Positions 1-57,088 are shown, numbered from the stretch's first letter. The stretch is 64,000 nt of DNA from Echinometra lucunter (GCA_029962745.1 CM057154.1:21146276-21210275), one strand, 5' to 3'. Notes: generated by a model from the sequence alone, not told the origin. Numbers and translations are program-made.

Positions 1-110
1 GTGTAACAGACAGAAGAATATCTTTATGTAGTAGGTGTGCTTTGTAAATTCATCTGTTACTGCCATTATTGCATAAAAATATCCTTGTTTTTCATATTCT
101 CAAATTTTAG

Positions 111-542
111 ATGGACAGTCCATCAATTTCTGCCCCAAAGCCACCTAGGAAGTCTGTCCACTTTGCATCCAACCTCACCTCCATCAGAGAGATCTACTCA
201 CCAAGTCCTGTCCCTTCACCAACCCTTACGACACCGTCACCCATAGACCACACCTCAGTGACATCACCCCTAGACCACACCCCCAAGAAGATTGTCTTCA
301 CAGAGAACTCTCCTGACTTCCAGCATCTCTCACCCATCTCCTATAACCATGGTAACCAGCAAGTGGACAGGAAAGATGATGATGGAGGTGCTGAGGAGGA
401 GGAGAGAGAGATGGTGGCGCAAGAGGATGAGGGAGGGGTGGTTGCTACCGTGACCAACATCTTGAAGAAACCAGCAGTAGATATTGCTTTGGTTGGAATT
501 GTGACGACTTTGTTGATTACTGGGCCGCTACGATGGAGCTGA
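111..542 (+). CDS. Last coding exon of an unrecognised tail-anchored protein
   Basis: An open frame of 143 codons follows a good 3' splice site (pyrimidine-rich tract, then TTTTAG at 105-110) and ends at TGA 540-542. The ATG lies exactly at the exon start, so it may be an internal Met of a longer protein or the true start. The protein is Ser/Pro/Thr-rich and probably disordered at first. A strongly acidic stretch (DDDGG, EEEERE) follows near residues 88-108, and a hydrophobic segment of about 18 residues lies at the very C terminus, ending RWS. That is the layout of a tail-anchored membrane protein. Two short motifs, KSVHF near residue 15 and KIVF near residue 60, fit the RVxF consensus for protein phosphatase 1 docking. 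I do not recognise the family; the PP1 link is an inference from short motifs only. Confidence 0.55.
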   Translation: MDSPSISAPKPPRKSVHFASNLTSIREIYSPSPVPSPTLTTPSPIDHTSVTSPLDHTPKKIVFTENSPDFQHLSPISYNHGNQQVDRKDDDGGAEEEEREMVAQEDEGGVVATVTNILKKPAVDIALVGIVTTLLITGPLRWS

Positions 543-1748
543 TTCTCATTTTCGAAAGTTAAGCATTGCATCAAATATTTTGAAAATTCTTATTTCATCA
601 ACATCACTTGATGCTGAAATAGGATTTTTGCAATTGCTTTCAGTGCCTTGTTGGGAAAATTTGTATACATTACACTGTGCTAAATCATTGCAGCTTCAGT
701 ACTATTGATAAATTCCTAGTAGAAACTACCTTTGTATTAATGTTCACTGTGTGATTTCATGCTCTCTTTTGTTTTTACTGCAACTATCTTGTAAATGGGA
801 AGAAAATTCTAGAGAGAGAGTTATTCCTATAGCTGGGATTTCACTGTTTTTTTTCACTGTTTCAGTTCTACATGTACCTTGCAGGATCTGTAACTACGTT
901 TTTATGAACCATACTGCTTTAAAGGATGTTCATATAGGTAGTAATACACTTTGCAATGACAGCTTTGAATAAGAAAATCTTTTAATTCACATTCTAGAAA
1001 TGAGTGCTGTGCCAGGCATATCTGTGAAAGGTATTCATAGAAGTTATATTCTGGGCATATATTTTACTACAAAAGAACAAACATCCTATTTAATGTAAGA
1101 GGCAAGTTTAATTTGCTTTTTAGAATCTGATAATATCTGTATAATATAATTCTCCTTCAGACCTTACAAAACTGCCAACATTTTGTAAAGGAAAGAGGGA
1201 AATCCTAAGAAGCAGTTTGCATTTTTTTTTCTCATTTTATCTACTTATTTGATTAAAAAGTAGTGGATGAGATAATTTTTTAGTCATGTGAGTTGCATTA
1301 GGAGTTTGTATTTCAACAAGATTATCACAAATTTGTTGTCTCAATATGTTACTGGCCCTGAAAGAAGGACAAAACTTGGCCGTCATGTGTTTGCGTCTGA
1401 CTGATGCAATGAAAGGAGATCACATGAAGCTTAGCGGACTGACGGATGTAAACTGACCTCCCTCATCCCATGTTCACAGACTCTGGAAGTCTTATTATCA
1501 TGAGACTGGGCTGCGAGTGGTATACTACACAAACGGATTAAAAATGGCTGGTTGCCATATCTGCAATTCAAGCAGTTTGAGAATTGGACACCACACTCCC
1601 GGCCCATTCTAAATCCCTTAATTCTTGGTTGGTCTTTTTTGTAATAACTGTTATGAAAAGAGTGCTTAATGATATTTTCAGTTATAATACACAACAGCTG
1701 ATGAGCATTTGCACGTTGGCTGACGACAGTTCTGTGTGATACCAACGA

Positions 1749-1889
1749 CATGATAGAACTTGTTATCAGTGACAATTGCCACATTTCTATGACAAATTTG
1801 CTCTCAGCCAATCAGATGCAAGGATTTCAGTAGCTTATAACAATTATTGCAACTTGTTATTGATAACAAGTTTTATGGAATGGGGCCCA
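1749..1889. repeat. MITE family A, copy 1 (degraded)
   Basis: This is a palindromic element whose ends read AACTTGTTATCAGTGACA and, in reverse complement, GGGCCCCATTCCATAAAACT. The interior (CATTTCTATGACAAATTTGC, then CTCAGCCAATCAGATGCAAG) is shared with copies at 12933, 37030, 57089 and 63395. The left terminus has decayed. Confidence 0.75.
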
Positions 1890-2477
1890 GGTCAGTGTGT
1901 GTTTTACATGCACCAACGCCATTGGCCAACTCACAGCTTTCTAGAGGCCAGTTACAGTTCAGCTATCCTCACTGTTGATTAGTACACTGTATATACCCTT
2001 GTGTGCGACACATTCATGGTCACTTATCATGCATATTAATTAACTGTACACAGATTACCAGTTTCCTATTAGTTTATATATGTATATTTGAAGGAGTGAG
2101 CAGTATACGTTCGAAATTACTCTCCATTTTCAACCAGCCATGATAAATCAAGTTATTCAAACATCTCTCATGACCCTGCTTTTAGCACTGGGTCCAGATT
2201 GTAGCGATCATATTCATTCAAAGAATCGATCATTTCAGAGTTGTTTGTAAACATGAAATGTAAGGAATATTTCACTTTTCATTCCAGTATCCATTTTCTC
2301 CTTCATGGAAAAATCATGCTAACAAATTTTTCAAGAATTTGTGCTTTTACCTGTTTATTCCTGTTTTAGCTTTTATTTTTTTTTAAATTTGTGCCTGTTT
2401 TTATTTTTAAGGGTTATTACCGCTTCGAATGAGTCTTCACTACCACAATCATGTGCTATTGTGTAAATAATTTTCCT

Positions 2478-2649
2478 GGGGGGCGTTTCATAAAGCTGTT
2501 CGTAAGTTACGCATGACTTTACGCATGACTGGAACATGTTCTAGGGTGCTAATCAGATTCTCAGTCATTTACATGTAGCACAAGAACATATCACCAGTCG
2601 TGCATGAAGTTGTGCGTAACTTACGAACAGCTTTATGAAACACCATCTA
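2478..2649. repeat. MITE family B, copy 1
   Basis: This near-palindrome of about 170 bp has ends starting GTTTCATAAAGCTGTTCGTA, inverted at the right end. It is closely related to 59813-59985 and, more distantly, to the termini at 58228, 59810 and 16066. It has no coding capacity. Confidence 0.8.
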
Positions 2650-4482
2650 GGTAATGGTGCTTTGAACAATTTTAATGAAATCTACATGTATGTGTATATA
2701 TTCATGATATAAATGTAAAGAAACTAATTCAGATTATATATCGCCTTCAGAATATCCTACGATCAATTGCAACATGAAAAAATATGAATAAAGTGGAACT
2801 TCATTGGTTCTCCTTTCAACACATTGTTTTTTGCTGTTATCATTTTAGTTATGTTGAGTAGTTACATGTTGGAACTGAGCTGGTGGTAAAAAGCATGTAT
2901 AATTTCATACTGAACCTTGTGATAAAGACCATAATTTGAAATTGAAACAAAGAACATGTTTTACGAGCCCTTTTGACACAAAATTTCACTCTGACTAGTA
3001 AATTTCCTTGCTCCCCAAGGAGTTTGTTACATCAAGCTTCCACTATACAATGTGCCTTACCAAGTGGGGGAGGGGGGATGTTTGAATAAAACGATGGTTG
3101 ACCGGTCTTTCTTTAATCAACTATCTTAACTTAAAGACAAAAGATTTGGTAGCAACAACGTGTAGGCATTTCATATCAAGGTCAAATACTACTAGTGCTG
3201 GGCCTTCAGAAGAGTCTTGTTTGCAAGTTTGAACATTATCACAGCTTTAAACCACGAAATGCGTCTGAGAATGCTGATCTTTAAATTTTCACACTGGAAA
3301 TACATGTACAGGTACATTTATATTATGCAGAAGATACATGGACCTACCAGGGGGTTTCTAGTTTTGTGTAGAAATTTGAAAACATGCAAAAGGCTGAAAT
3401 TAACCATTTTCAAATGACCAGTGATTCCTACAAGTACATATCATACAGATACTGTGAAACCTTCTGTAATACAATCATGAACAAAAAAAAGGTACTATGC
3501 ATTTCATTTCACTACATAAAACTTTAATTCCTTTTCTGTTACTCATTAACACAAAACAATACATACACCTACTACATGTACATACATGTAGATAACTAGT
3601 TTTTCCTGAATGTTACAATTATTGCATATAAGTCATATATCTTAAGTAACAAAAGAACATGATTGTTTTTCATGAAAAGTCCCTATTAAAAGAATCCCTA
3701 ACATAATTGTAACTGTACTTACATGTAGATGTGTCAAAATGATGTAATTCTGAAATAGTGATAAAGAATATCGGCAATTCATGCTAAGAAATCTTTTTTT
3801 TTTTCTTTCACTTTCTTCATTACATGTCCAGTATTCAGTAAACTATGCATTGTCTTAAAGACTACAAACCAGGACAAAATATCACATGAATTAACAAAAA
3901 AAAAGAAAAAAAAAAGGACAAGAAAAAAAAGGCACAATTACAATAAAAATGAATACAGGGCTTTAACTAGTTTTTATCTAACATTTAGTAGGTCAAAATA
4001 GTAATTTCTCAAATCTATACTGAAGTGATTAAAGTATCATACATTCAATATACATGATGTATCTGTCATCACTAGAGAAAAATGAAATATAAAACATGTC
4101 TTTTATCTGTCATATCAAGAAACTGGACACAAAGCAAAGAATGATAATGAAAGAACAAACAATACATTACTTCCAAAATCAGAAGAAATGTTTTGTTTCC
4201 AGCTCACAATAATATTTTTTAAAACTGGTAGACATAAACGTTAATATGAAATGCTTTAATGGTCCAAATTTCATAGATTTTTTTTTCTATTCCAGTGCCT
4301 GGGATAGAAATGATTAAAGATGAAATAGATATCTAATTCATCAATTACGTTTGAAGTTTGGTGTAATATAACTTACCCATCTGTCACTATCTTTAAACAT
4401 GATTTACCTGAATTCATTTCATATGATTCTTACCCAATATCATACAATTTGCAAAAATTCAGTATTCAAGTTCAACAGCATT

Positions 4483-4488
4483 TTTATT
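4483..4488 (-). terminator. Candidate polyadenylation signal of the protease gene
   Basis: This is AATAAA on the minus strand (TTTATT on plus), the first I find downstream of the protease stop codon. It is a candidate only: AT-rich DNA yields such hexamers by chance and there is no transcript evidence. Confidence 0.3.
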
Positions 4489-5039
4489 GTATTATATACT
4501 GCATCAAATCACTCATTTAGTTTGAAGTTAAATTTTTTAATCAAAAGACTAAAAAAACCCACACTAACTACATGTATATTCAGCTTCTATTGCAGGACAA
4601 AATGAAGAAGAAAAAAAAAGGGCACCATAATACAGAAAGTAATAATCCAAGGATGTATGACATTATCTACATAAACAGAAACTGAATAACAGGACGATTA
4701 ATTACAAACAATATCTCAGAATAGTGCATTGTGTACACAATGTATAAACTGACTTTTCAAAAAAAGTGCTTATAACTCTTTTTGTCTTCATATATTTTAT
4801 AACAACCTTTCACAAGATCATATGAGTACCTATTAGAAATGCACAAAGTGCAGATAGGCTTAAAGCCTGGGTATCAATGTAACATATACTCTGGTTTCCT
4901 TATTTTGCTTTCAATTTATCAAGGATCGAAACTCGATATATACATATACAAAAAATATTTTATCTTGTGTATGAAAAATGTTGTTACAGCACATGCCATA
5001 TCATTATGGTGAGAATATTTTGTTTGATGAAAAAGTGTG

Positions 5040-5400
5040 AAGTGAGAGAGAAGGAAGGTGCCATAAACAAAAGGAACAAAAAGAGTGCAATGGTCCAACC
5101 GCTATGGTGAGCACCCGACAATTACTGGCCCTTTCATACACAGTATAGATGAAGGTTACAGAGAGAAAGGATCAGCTTTAGGAAATTTAACCATTGAACT
5201 ACAAAGACAAACTGGTGAGATATCCTGCCCAAGGGGAATGAAGAGTAGTGAGAGAAAGAGGAAAGTGCTAGAAGAAAGCATAATGGTCTGAACAGCTGAA
5301 GCAAATCCTGCAGAGTTATCTAAGCAATCAAACTTGGTATGGACATGAATTATTGATACAAAAGGACTACTTTTAGAAATTGGACAAGATTTCTTTGATT
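5040..5400 (-). pseudogene. Two degraded copies of cathepsin D exon 9
   Basis: Near 5084-5180 and again near 5277-5360 the plus strand resembles the end of the true last exon (6265-6350). Landmarks in order are tggtc(c/t), a-a-c-(g/c)-g-c, gcgaatcc/gcaaatcc-like, gat(c/a)att and tcaaacatgg/tcaaacttgg-like blocks. The copies are about 193 bp apart and about 1 kb downstream of the real exon. Both are too diverged to code. They look like old tandem duplications of the gene's 3' end. The alignment was by eye, so confidence is moderate. Confidence 0.5.
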
Positions 5401-6274
5401 ACATGGCAAAATCACACTGGTGATATATTGTGATAAAAGAGTAACAGAGTGTAAAAGAGAAGCTTGAGTTCTGGGACAGGTTGAAAATAATTTGTGAGCC
5501 TTCTCATTCTTTTTATGTCAGTTAGAAAGACTGTCTTAGTAGAAAGGTTCCCTATAAAGGATTGCTCTTAAAATACCCTCATATTAAAAATGAGATAAGA
5601 AATGCATGAAGTGTTCGGGCCAAACTTTCAATCTATAGTTGTATGTGGTCCCACATACTCATTTTGTGTGAAGAACAAGTGCCTTTTGGAGAAAGTGAGT
5701 GAATTTCTTGTCAATTTGATAATCCCAAATCTCACATTAGACACCTGTTTTTATGTACTACCAATTTACCTTTTCCAGTTGCTTAGTTTCTGTCCCAGTG
5801 TATAACCAGAAACCAACTTTATCTTTAAAGCCGACCACACACTATACAATCAATCTGCAATCCGAATTGGGAAAAAATTGCTATAGCATTTGACATTCAA
5901 ACATGTAAAATCTTAATGATCAAAGTTCTGAACAGTCGTATGAATACTAAAATCGGAATTCCGGGCTACTGAGAGCCTCCTTGTAGGTATAAAAGTGAAC
6001 TCAAGTCCGAATTGTAGTGACGTCATAGCAATCTTTCGATCAGATACGATTTGAAGCTGCTTTGGCCTTTACTCCGGCCACAAGGCTAGCAGTTAACCAA
6101 ATTTTCGATTTAGTACTCCTATCATTATTCAGAACTTCAAATAGGATAATTTTACTTCTTTAACCTTTCATAATGCAGAATGCCGTTAGTTGGTAAATCT
6201 GGTAGCAGTCGGATAGTTTAGTGTGCGATGGGCTTAAGAGAGAAGGTGGGTGAGGAAAGAATGAGTGTGATGGT

Positions 6275-19942
<13,668 letters not shown>

Positions 19943-20094
19943 TTTCCAATCCCTCTGCTAAAGTAAAAAACTACAAAATGAATTAGACGTTGTACAACGT
20001 TAACGTCTCCTACATCTGACAAGTAGTAGATCAGTGCAGAATCTCGAGTCAAGCCGCGATCAAAGATTATTTCTACTACTAGTACTAGTCATAT

Positions 20095-20230
20095 GATGTC
20101 ATGTGATTACGCGACCTCTCTTGAGCTGAGCTGATGACAGAGGCCGAGCTAGCGCGAGTGTACGTGTGCGTGGGAGACATTTAAATCACATGACCGAGTC
20201 AGTGCTCACGTGGTTGGCGCTTTATACCTC
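20095..20230 (-). promoter_or_regulatory. Candidate protease promoter with TATA, M-box and E-box motifs
   Basis: Upstream of exon 1, the minus strand has TATAAA at 20226-20221, CACGTG at 20207-20212, TCATGTGA at 20186-20193 and its mirror TCACATGA at 20099-20106. Motifs of the type TCA(C/T)GTGA bind MITF/TFE factors, which control lysosomal genes including cathepsin D in vertebrates. The motifs are seen; the regulation is inferred. The TATA box would put the start near 20195, inside this cluster. Confidence 0.45.
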
Positions 20231-21059
20231 AGCCCTTTGCCTCTGCCCATGGCCATTATCCACTCAGTGCAAAAGATGCAATGATCACTGCATTGCTGGA
20301 GAATAAAAATACAAAAACAAAAGCAGTCATGTCAGTACACGGTTAATAGCAATAGGAAGAGCGAGCTTTTCGGTTTTCCATCATATCCTTTCTTATCTTT
20401 GAACAAAACGGATATTATAGTCTCTTGTGAGGGACCGCCTCTTTGGGAGACTGTACGTCCCCGGGCCAAGCGGCATCTTTCTAGCTCTTTCCTCTTTATA
20501 ACAGCCATTTTAAAGATCTGCAAACTGAGAAAGCTGCGGTACTAATAGTCGCATTTAATTGTGAGGGTCTGCATGGATTATACCATGGACCTGTCCATGA
20601 TTATACCATGATTCTACCATCTTCATCAATCCTCTTGGGGAAACTCCCCTAATCGTGTTTTTTATTAGTCCGCCCTTGCACTCCGCCCATAGGCCTACTT
20701 GCACTTATCTGCAGAGGCGACGCCAGGGTATTTTGATATGGGGGTGGGGGGGGGGGGGGTGGGGAGATGATGTGAGTTTATTTACGTTTTAAATGAAGAA
20801 TCAGGGGTAGGTGCACAAGCAAGCCCTACTCGTATACTCTTATTTCTTCTAAGTCCCTCTATTTTCTTCTTTTCTCCTCTCTTTTTTTAATCATTTGAAA
20901 AATCATGGGGGAGGGGGGAGGCGACAGCCCCTGCCCCTGTAGAGCCACCCCTGCTTTTCTGCGTACACTTTAAACAAACCTCCAGATGGTAATTTCTTAT
21001 ATATTTCTTATGTACTGTAGAAGGGAGATGGAGATGGAGATCGAGAGATAGGTAGTATA

Positions 21060-21410
21060 AATAGGTAGGTAGGTAGGTAGGTAGGTTAGAGATAGGTAGA
21101 GAGAGAGAGAGAGAGAGAGAGGAAGCGAAGCGAGAGATGAGAGAGAGAGGAGGAGAGAGAGAGAGGGGGGGAGGAGAGAGAGAGGGGAGGGGAGGGGAGA
21201 GGGAAGGGGGAGGGGGAGGGAGGGGAGGGAGGGTCCGCCCAACTTTGCCGACAAGCTAGACGAAGGATGGACATCAATTGAACCGAAACAAAACAACAGC
21301 AAACAAAAAAAGAAGATAGGAGGACGGCGACGATGACGACAAAGAAGAAGAAGAAGAAGAAGAAGAAGAAGAAGAAGAAGAAGAAGAAGAAGAAGAAGAA
21401 GAAGAAATTT
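21060..21410. repeat. GGTA / GA-rich / GAA microsatellite block
   Basis: The block comprises (GGTA)n near 21061-21085, purine-rich GA and GGGGA repeats to 21235, and (GAA)n from about 21342 to 21405. Open frames across it on the minus strand are low-complexity artefacts. Confidence 0.95.
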
Positions 21411-22231
21411 GATGACATACAAAGGTGTAAGAATAACGAATTTCCAGAATAGAAATTTTTGATAGAGACTGGGCGTTCCTCTGTTTTTCATTATGTTCGT
21501 GTCGATTAAACAAATCAAAATTGTTTTAAAAAATTAAAAATGAAAACAATTCATTAAGCTACATAAAGGACATTTTGGGGATAACTTTTCATCTATTTGA
21601 AACGAATGATGATTGAAAAGGAGGTGTTCTAGATGAAAAATTGAAAAGGGAATTGAAGAAAGAAGCCATATGTGTTCAAAAAAGCAATGATGGGCAAAAT
21701 AATTAGAAGGAAAGATGACCTGCAACCGATTTTCCCATACGTTAAACCGCTGATTCATCGCCGTAATAATGGTAATATAGTTGGAAGAGGAGAGGCCTTG
21801 GCCGGGGCCTGGGGAGGAGAGTGCAGTGGTAAATGTTTTGGCATTTTAATAACTGTTGGAAATTATGAGTTTATCATTGCTGATTAATTCGTCCCCACGT
21901 TATCACTGGCTGATTCACCAGTATTGAAAGAACTTGCTTCGCTAACACCCATATAATCATGCCTATATGATACATGTTACACTATGGCCTTGCATGGTAA
22001 GCGGGTAAGCAGCAAATTAGGAAGGCCTATAGCGACATTATAGCTACAGGCCAGGGGTTGTAAGTGAGATCATTGGAGATGTTTCTGGCTAGGCTGCAAA
22101 ATAGTTTCAATAACACTGCTCAACATGATCACGATGATGATGACACGATCGTTTTACTCCGCGTCTTGCAGTCTGCCGGTCGAAGTATATGAAAAAAAAA
22201 GTGCGTATAGGGAAGCATACCATCTCATTCC

Positions 22232-22502
22232 CACACTATGAACATGACGGACAAAGAAAGCGGACAAAATAAACAACCCCTCATTCTACCCTTCACAATA
22301 GTTCTGGTAGTCAAAAGAACATCCCATCACTGCTATTGTCTAAAATATGTCGAACAGGTGTCACATGCATATTCACCTGGAACTACATGATTAAAAATAA
22401 TAGCTGTGAAGGGATGTTCTTTTGACTACCAGAACCATTGTGAAGGGTAGAATGAGAGGTTGTTTATTTTGTCCGCTTTCTTTGTCCGCCATGTTCATAG
22501 TG
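22232..22502. repeat. Long hairpin element, about 270 bp
   Basis: Arms of about 100 bp are nearly perfect inverted copies, for example GGACAAAGAAAGCGGACAAA against its complement near 22470-22490, and CTGGTAGTCAAAAGAACATC against 22412-22431. The loop is short. It is a MITE-like foldback with no coding capacity. Confidence 0.85.
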
Positions 22503-22781
22503 CCATCTATACTGATGAAAATTGGCCACTGACGATGGAAAATGCCCCTCCTGGGGTGATCAAGGTCGCCCCTTCTCGCCTTCGATGATCATTGCCCTTT
22601 TCCTGGTCCACTGGTTTACAATGAAATTATGGCATTGAAATTATGGCATTTTTGCTTTAAATTTTTTTTTTTTTTTTTTTTTTTTTACTCTTTAACACCC
22701 ACGGAAGATTAAAGAATTACAAAGAGTCTTAGATGGACAATGAAAAGACCTTTTCCTCCCTTGGAGTTCCCTTCTGTTTTC

Positions 22782-23359
22782 ATAATCATGGGTGTCGATT
22801 TTCATTCGTAGTGGAGGGGGTGGGGGATGATTGGTGCCGAATATCTTTGCCGAGGGAGCGAAGCGACAATTTACTCTCCGCAAAAATCACATTTCAGAGC
22901 AGTAATATAGATATTGGTTTTATGGGATTTACTTACGTGGTAAATTTCATAATATTCTTTAAATTCTTGATTTTGGGTAATCGTTGCAGTGTAAGTATGA
23001 TCATCTATGTTTATTTCAAAATTACAAGATGGCACAAACCAAAGGGCCCGATAGGGATATCAATTTGTGAAAGTTCATTAGATTACAGCGCAAGTAGGCC
23101 TATTCTGAAAAATGCAAATACATCAAAAAGTGAACAGGAAATTTCATCTAGATAGTTTACTGAACATACAAATAATCAGGGGCTTAACTCATTTTTTTTC
23201 CTCATCCTCCCCCTCCTCATCATTATAATTCATTATTTTACTATGTCATTTGTTGATGTTTTTTGTTTTAAAATTCAGATGGTGCATTATTGGGGGAGGG
23301 AGGAATTCCTATATCCCGACCCCACCCCCACCCCACCCCCGATCGACACCCATGATTAT
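22782..23359. repeat. Element with 18-bp perfect terminal inverted repeats
   Basis: ATAATCATGGGTGTCGAT at 22782 is repeated in inverse at 23342-23359, followed inwards by G-rich/C-rich arms. The interior has an open stretch of 140 codons at 22733-23155 that crosses the left boundary and has no recognisable domain, so I do not call it a gene. Confidence 0.7.
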
Positions 23360-24378
23360 AATCATCAATTATCTATAGGAAGATAAAAAATTGATTGATT
23401 GCCAGCAATTTCTCTTTCTTTTTTCAGTACAATAATACGCATTATAAAGAGATGACCCCGCTCCTTTTCCCTCAGGAAAGTGCATAATTATTGTGCGATG
23501 TCTCAAATAACTGATAATACCCACCCATCGACATGATACCCCGGGGCGTCATTCGCAGATTGGAGTGGTATATCCATGCGGGTCCAAAAAGCAGTGTAAA
23601 AAGGATCAGATTTCTGACCCAAGCCGTTGTTTGGGGGTAAAAGGGGTGTTCGACGTTTCTGGGAAAAGGGGGTGTTTTTTTCAGTCTAACATTTGACGTC
23701 TTTGAAAAATAAGGTTTCTTCGACCTTTTTGGTACATTTTCCCACGCCACTGATGTCAGTTAGGGGTAAATTTTACATAATCCTACGCCATATACGCCAT
23801 TTTGGGGTAGAATTTGACACTCATGATTACGCCATGTAGGGTCCAGTTTTGAAATGGTAGGACGAGCTTGTGTACAATTCCAGTCTGCGAGTAACCCCCC
23901 CCCCCCCCCCCCCCCGGGCATGATACTGCATGTAATTAGAGTAAAGTGTTGGAGTGGGAAAATTGCACACGTCACATGGAAGGTCCATAGTCATTGGTCT
24001 ACTCGATACCGGCTTGTTCGCATTGTCATCCAAGATTCTTTCAGTTCAAAGGAGGCCCATCCAAATACTATCATTTCGGCATGTAAACGGAGTTGAGGAT
24101 TGCACTCAGTAGGAAAGTTCACATTCAGTCAGAAAGGGCTGGAAGACAGCTACAAGATGAATCTCTCTTTTCACAGCACATGTTGAGCACATGACCATAA
24201 ACTTACATAAAAGGGATGGATATCTTTCAAAACCGGCTTGCATTCTCGTTTTCTTTCTGGCCATGATGCACTTGAACCAGGTTGTGGCCTCGACCAACAG
24301 TCATAATTTTGCTGGTAGGGAAATGATTTGACTTCGTTTACCGAATGATTTGATATCATTTCTCTCGTCTTTTCCGAC

Positions 24379-55297
<30,919 letters not shown>

Positions 55298-56330
55298 TAA
55301 GTGATGCCATATGGACACATACCATATATAGGATAGTGAAATCAAATGTTGCAATTTGTCGAGCACCGTGAGGTTTTAAAAGCGCCATTATCTGCACAAA
55401 TTTATGCGCATATGACGAAGTTTGCTATAGCTGCGAAATGAAAAACAAAAATCCTTGGCGTTAAAGATACATAAACTGTAAACATTTTTCAGAGCTAGAA
55501 CAGGGGTCGAATGAGAACCTTATTCAAAAAATAATTCTTTACAACTATTTTACAGCTATACATATCTCGAAGAATTTTCATGTATACGAACGTCTCCACA
55601 AATGGTTGTTAAAGAGTTGATTTATGAATTGACACAATGGGGGGGGGGGGGGGGGGGATGGGACTTTGCATTCTGAAAGAGAGGTTTCAGTATTCGTAAT
55701 GCTCCATGAAACAAGATGACATGCTGAATCATTTTAGGTTATGAACCTACCGATTTATTGTGAATTTTTATGTGATTTCAGGATAGAATAGTAGCATATA
55801 CAATAACAATATCACCTTGAGATTTATTTCATATGATGGTTGAAATACGAAATTTTTGTCAGAACTGTGTAATTAATGTTAAAGCATCCTTTAACACTAA
55901 AAAGGAAAATAAGTGAGAAAAAATGAGTATAGAATACGAGACATACCTTAATATCTTCGGGAAAAATTGTGTTTGAGACCATAAAAAGTCGTGTGACTTA
56001 ATATGTACTTAGATTTCATTTGCATAAGACAGTGGCAATGTGAAACGTGAGCTGCAACGTATATGTTGGTTTGAAATGTCGCTCCGATCCAAATTCACGC
56101 CTTTTTATCATAACCACATCACATTTGTTCTATATTTTAAATCTGAAAGTGCAATGTGTTTTAATAAAATTTAGAGTTACTCATTTCATTCTAATTCTAT
56201 CGCTGTGTGTTTTCTGAAATATTTAGTGTTTAATGGATAAGCAGTACTAATATTTGGCCTACATGTTAATGTATAAAACTGTGTTATTTAGCTTACCACG
56301 AAATAAACTCTTGATTTTAAATATGTTTGA
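55298..56330 (+). other. Receptor 3'UTR
   Basis: AATAAA occurs at 56163-56168 and 56302-56307, and either could end the transcript. A G run lies at about 55639-55657. From 56330 to 58049 is intergenic DNA with CA-rich, G-run and MITE sequence and no supported exon. Confidence 0.5.
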
Positions 56331-57088
56331 GAAGTAATTTCATGCACATATAATAACTGTGTCCGCCTCTTACATGTCTTACTGTTTGATATAACTTGCC
56401 ATGTTCCAGTTGTGCAGTAAAATAGTTTCATTTGTCAATGTTTGTACTTTATTACAATGCATCATTCTTCAGCGTGCTTTATCAGTCTGTAGTAGCCATT
56501 CGTAGTTACGATTATTAAAATGAAGCTGAAATGAAAATGATAAATTTGTTTATCAGGTCAGTGTTTTATACGCGTGTAGTGGAGTGCCCATTCTAAAAAG
56601 CAGAAACATTTTGTCATGATTGTTGGTTGATTTCTGTAGATCAAGTGTTTTGCGGAGAAAGTGTTCCGTTGACATCGACATTCAAACACACCTGAAGGCT
56701 CCAAACACACAACCCCCACATACCCATACACCCCCACACACATAATTACTCACCCGCATGTAAACAACAACAGCAAAAGCTGGAATAGATCAATCCAATA
56801 TTTGTCATTCACCCAAGGAATATTAAAGTACATAATGAAAGCAGGGATCTCACAATAATTTCCTTGCTCCCAAACACTTCTGTGAAGACCACTGCTCAGA
56901 TAGAGAAATAGTCTAAAAGTACTGGTGGATCGAAAAGGGGGTGGGGGGGGGGGGTGGTTGGGCAAGTCCAAACTTTATTATGCGCACAATTATTTTGTAT
57001 TCAATTGTTTCTTCTTATTTTTTGTGTTACATAATCTATACGATATCCAGCTCTCCTGTAATAAGTTGTTTTCTCCAGTCCCATTCAG

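Larger units (their letters stand above)
543..2810 (+). other. 3'UTR with polyadenylation signal
   Basis: No coding frame continues after the stop at 542. The first AATAAA downstream that I find is at 2787-2792, followed by a T/G-rich stretch, so the transcript probably ends near 2810, giving a 3'UTR of about 2.2 kb. Two palindromic MITE-like elements (1749-1889 and 2478-2649) would lie inside this UTR. Confidence 0.45.
2811..6274. other. Convergent intergenic region and 3' flank of the protease gene
   Basis: No plausible coding frame is seen. The plus-strand gene ends near 2810 and the minus-strand protease stop is at 6275. On the minus strand the first AATAAA after that stop is at 4483-4488 (TTTATT on plus), so a protease 3'UTR of about 1.8 kb is possible. 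It would include the degraded exon 9 copies near 5.05-5.4 kb. The rest is AT-rich with short A/T runs. Confidence 0.4.
20240..24378. other. Intergenic region between protease and receptor genes
   Basis: No credible exon is seen. It holds G/A-rich and (GAA)n microsatellites (21060-21410), a long T run near 22660-22686, several G runs, and two inverted-repeat elements (22232-22502 and 22782-23359). The receptor promoter should lie in its last few hundred bases; I see no clear TATA there. Confidence 0.6.

Noticed and set aside
1431..1811. Minus-strand open frame of 126 codons
   Set aside because: It runs into MITE family A, has no recognisable domain, and lies in the 3'UTR of the plus-strand gene.
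20997..21518. Minus-strand open frame of 173 codons rich in Leu, Ser and Pro
   Set aside because: It is a translation of GGTA, GA and GAA microsatellites; no domain, no splice context, and alternative frames are open too.
22733..23155. Plus-strand open frame of 140 codons
   Set aside because: It crosses the boundary of an inverted-repeat element and has no recognisable domain or coding character.
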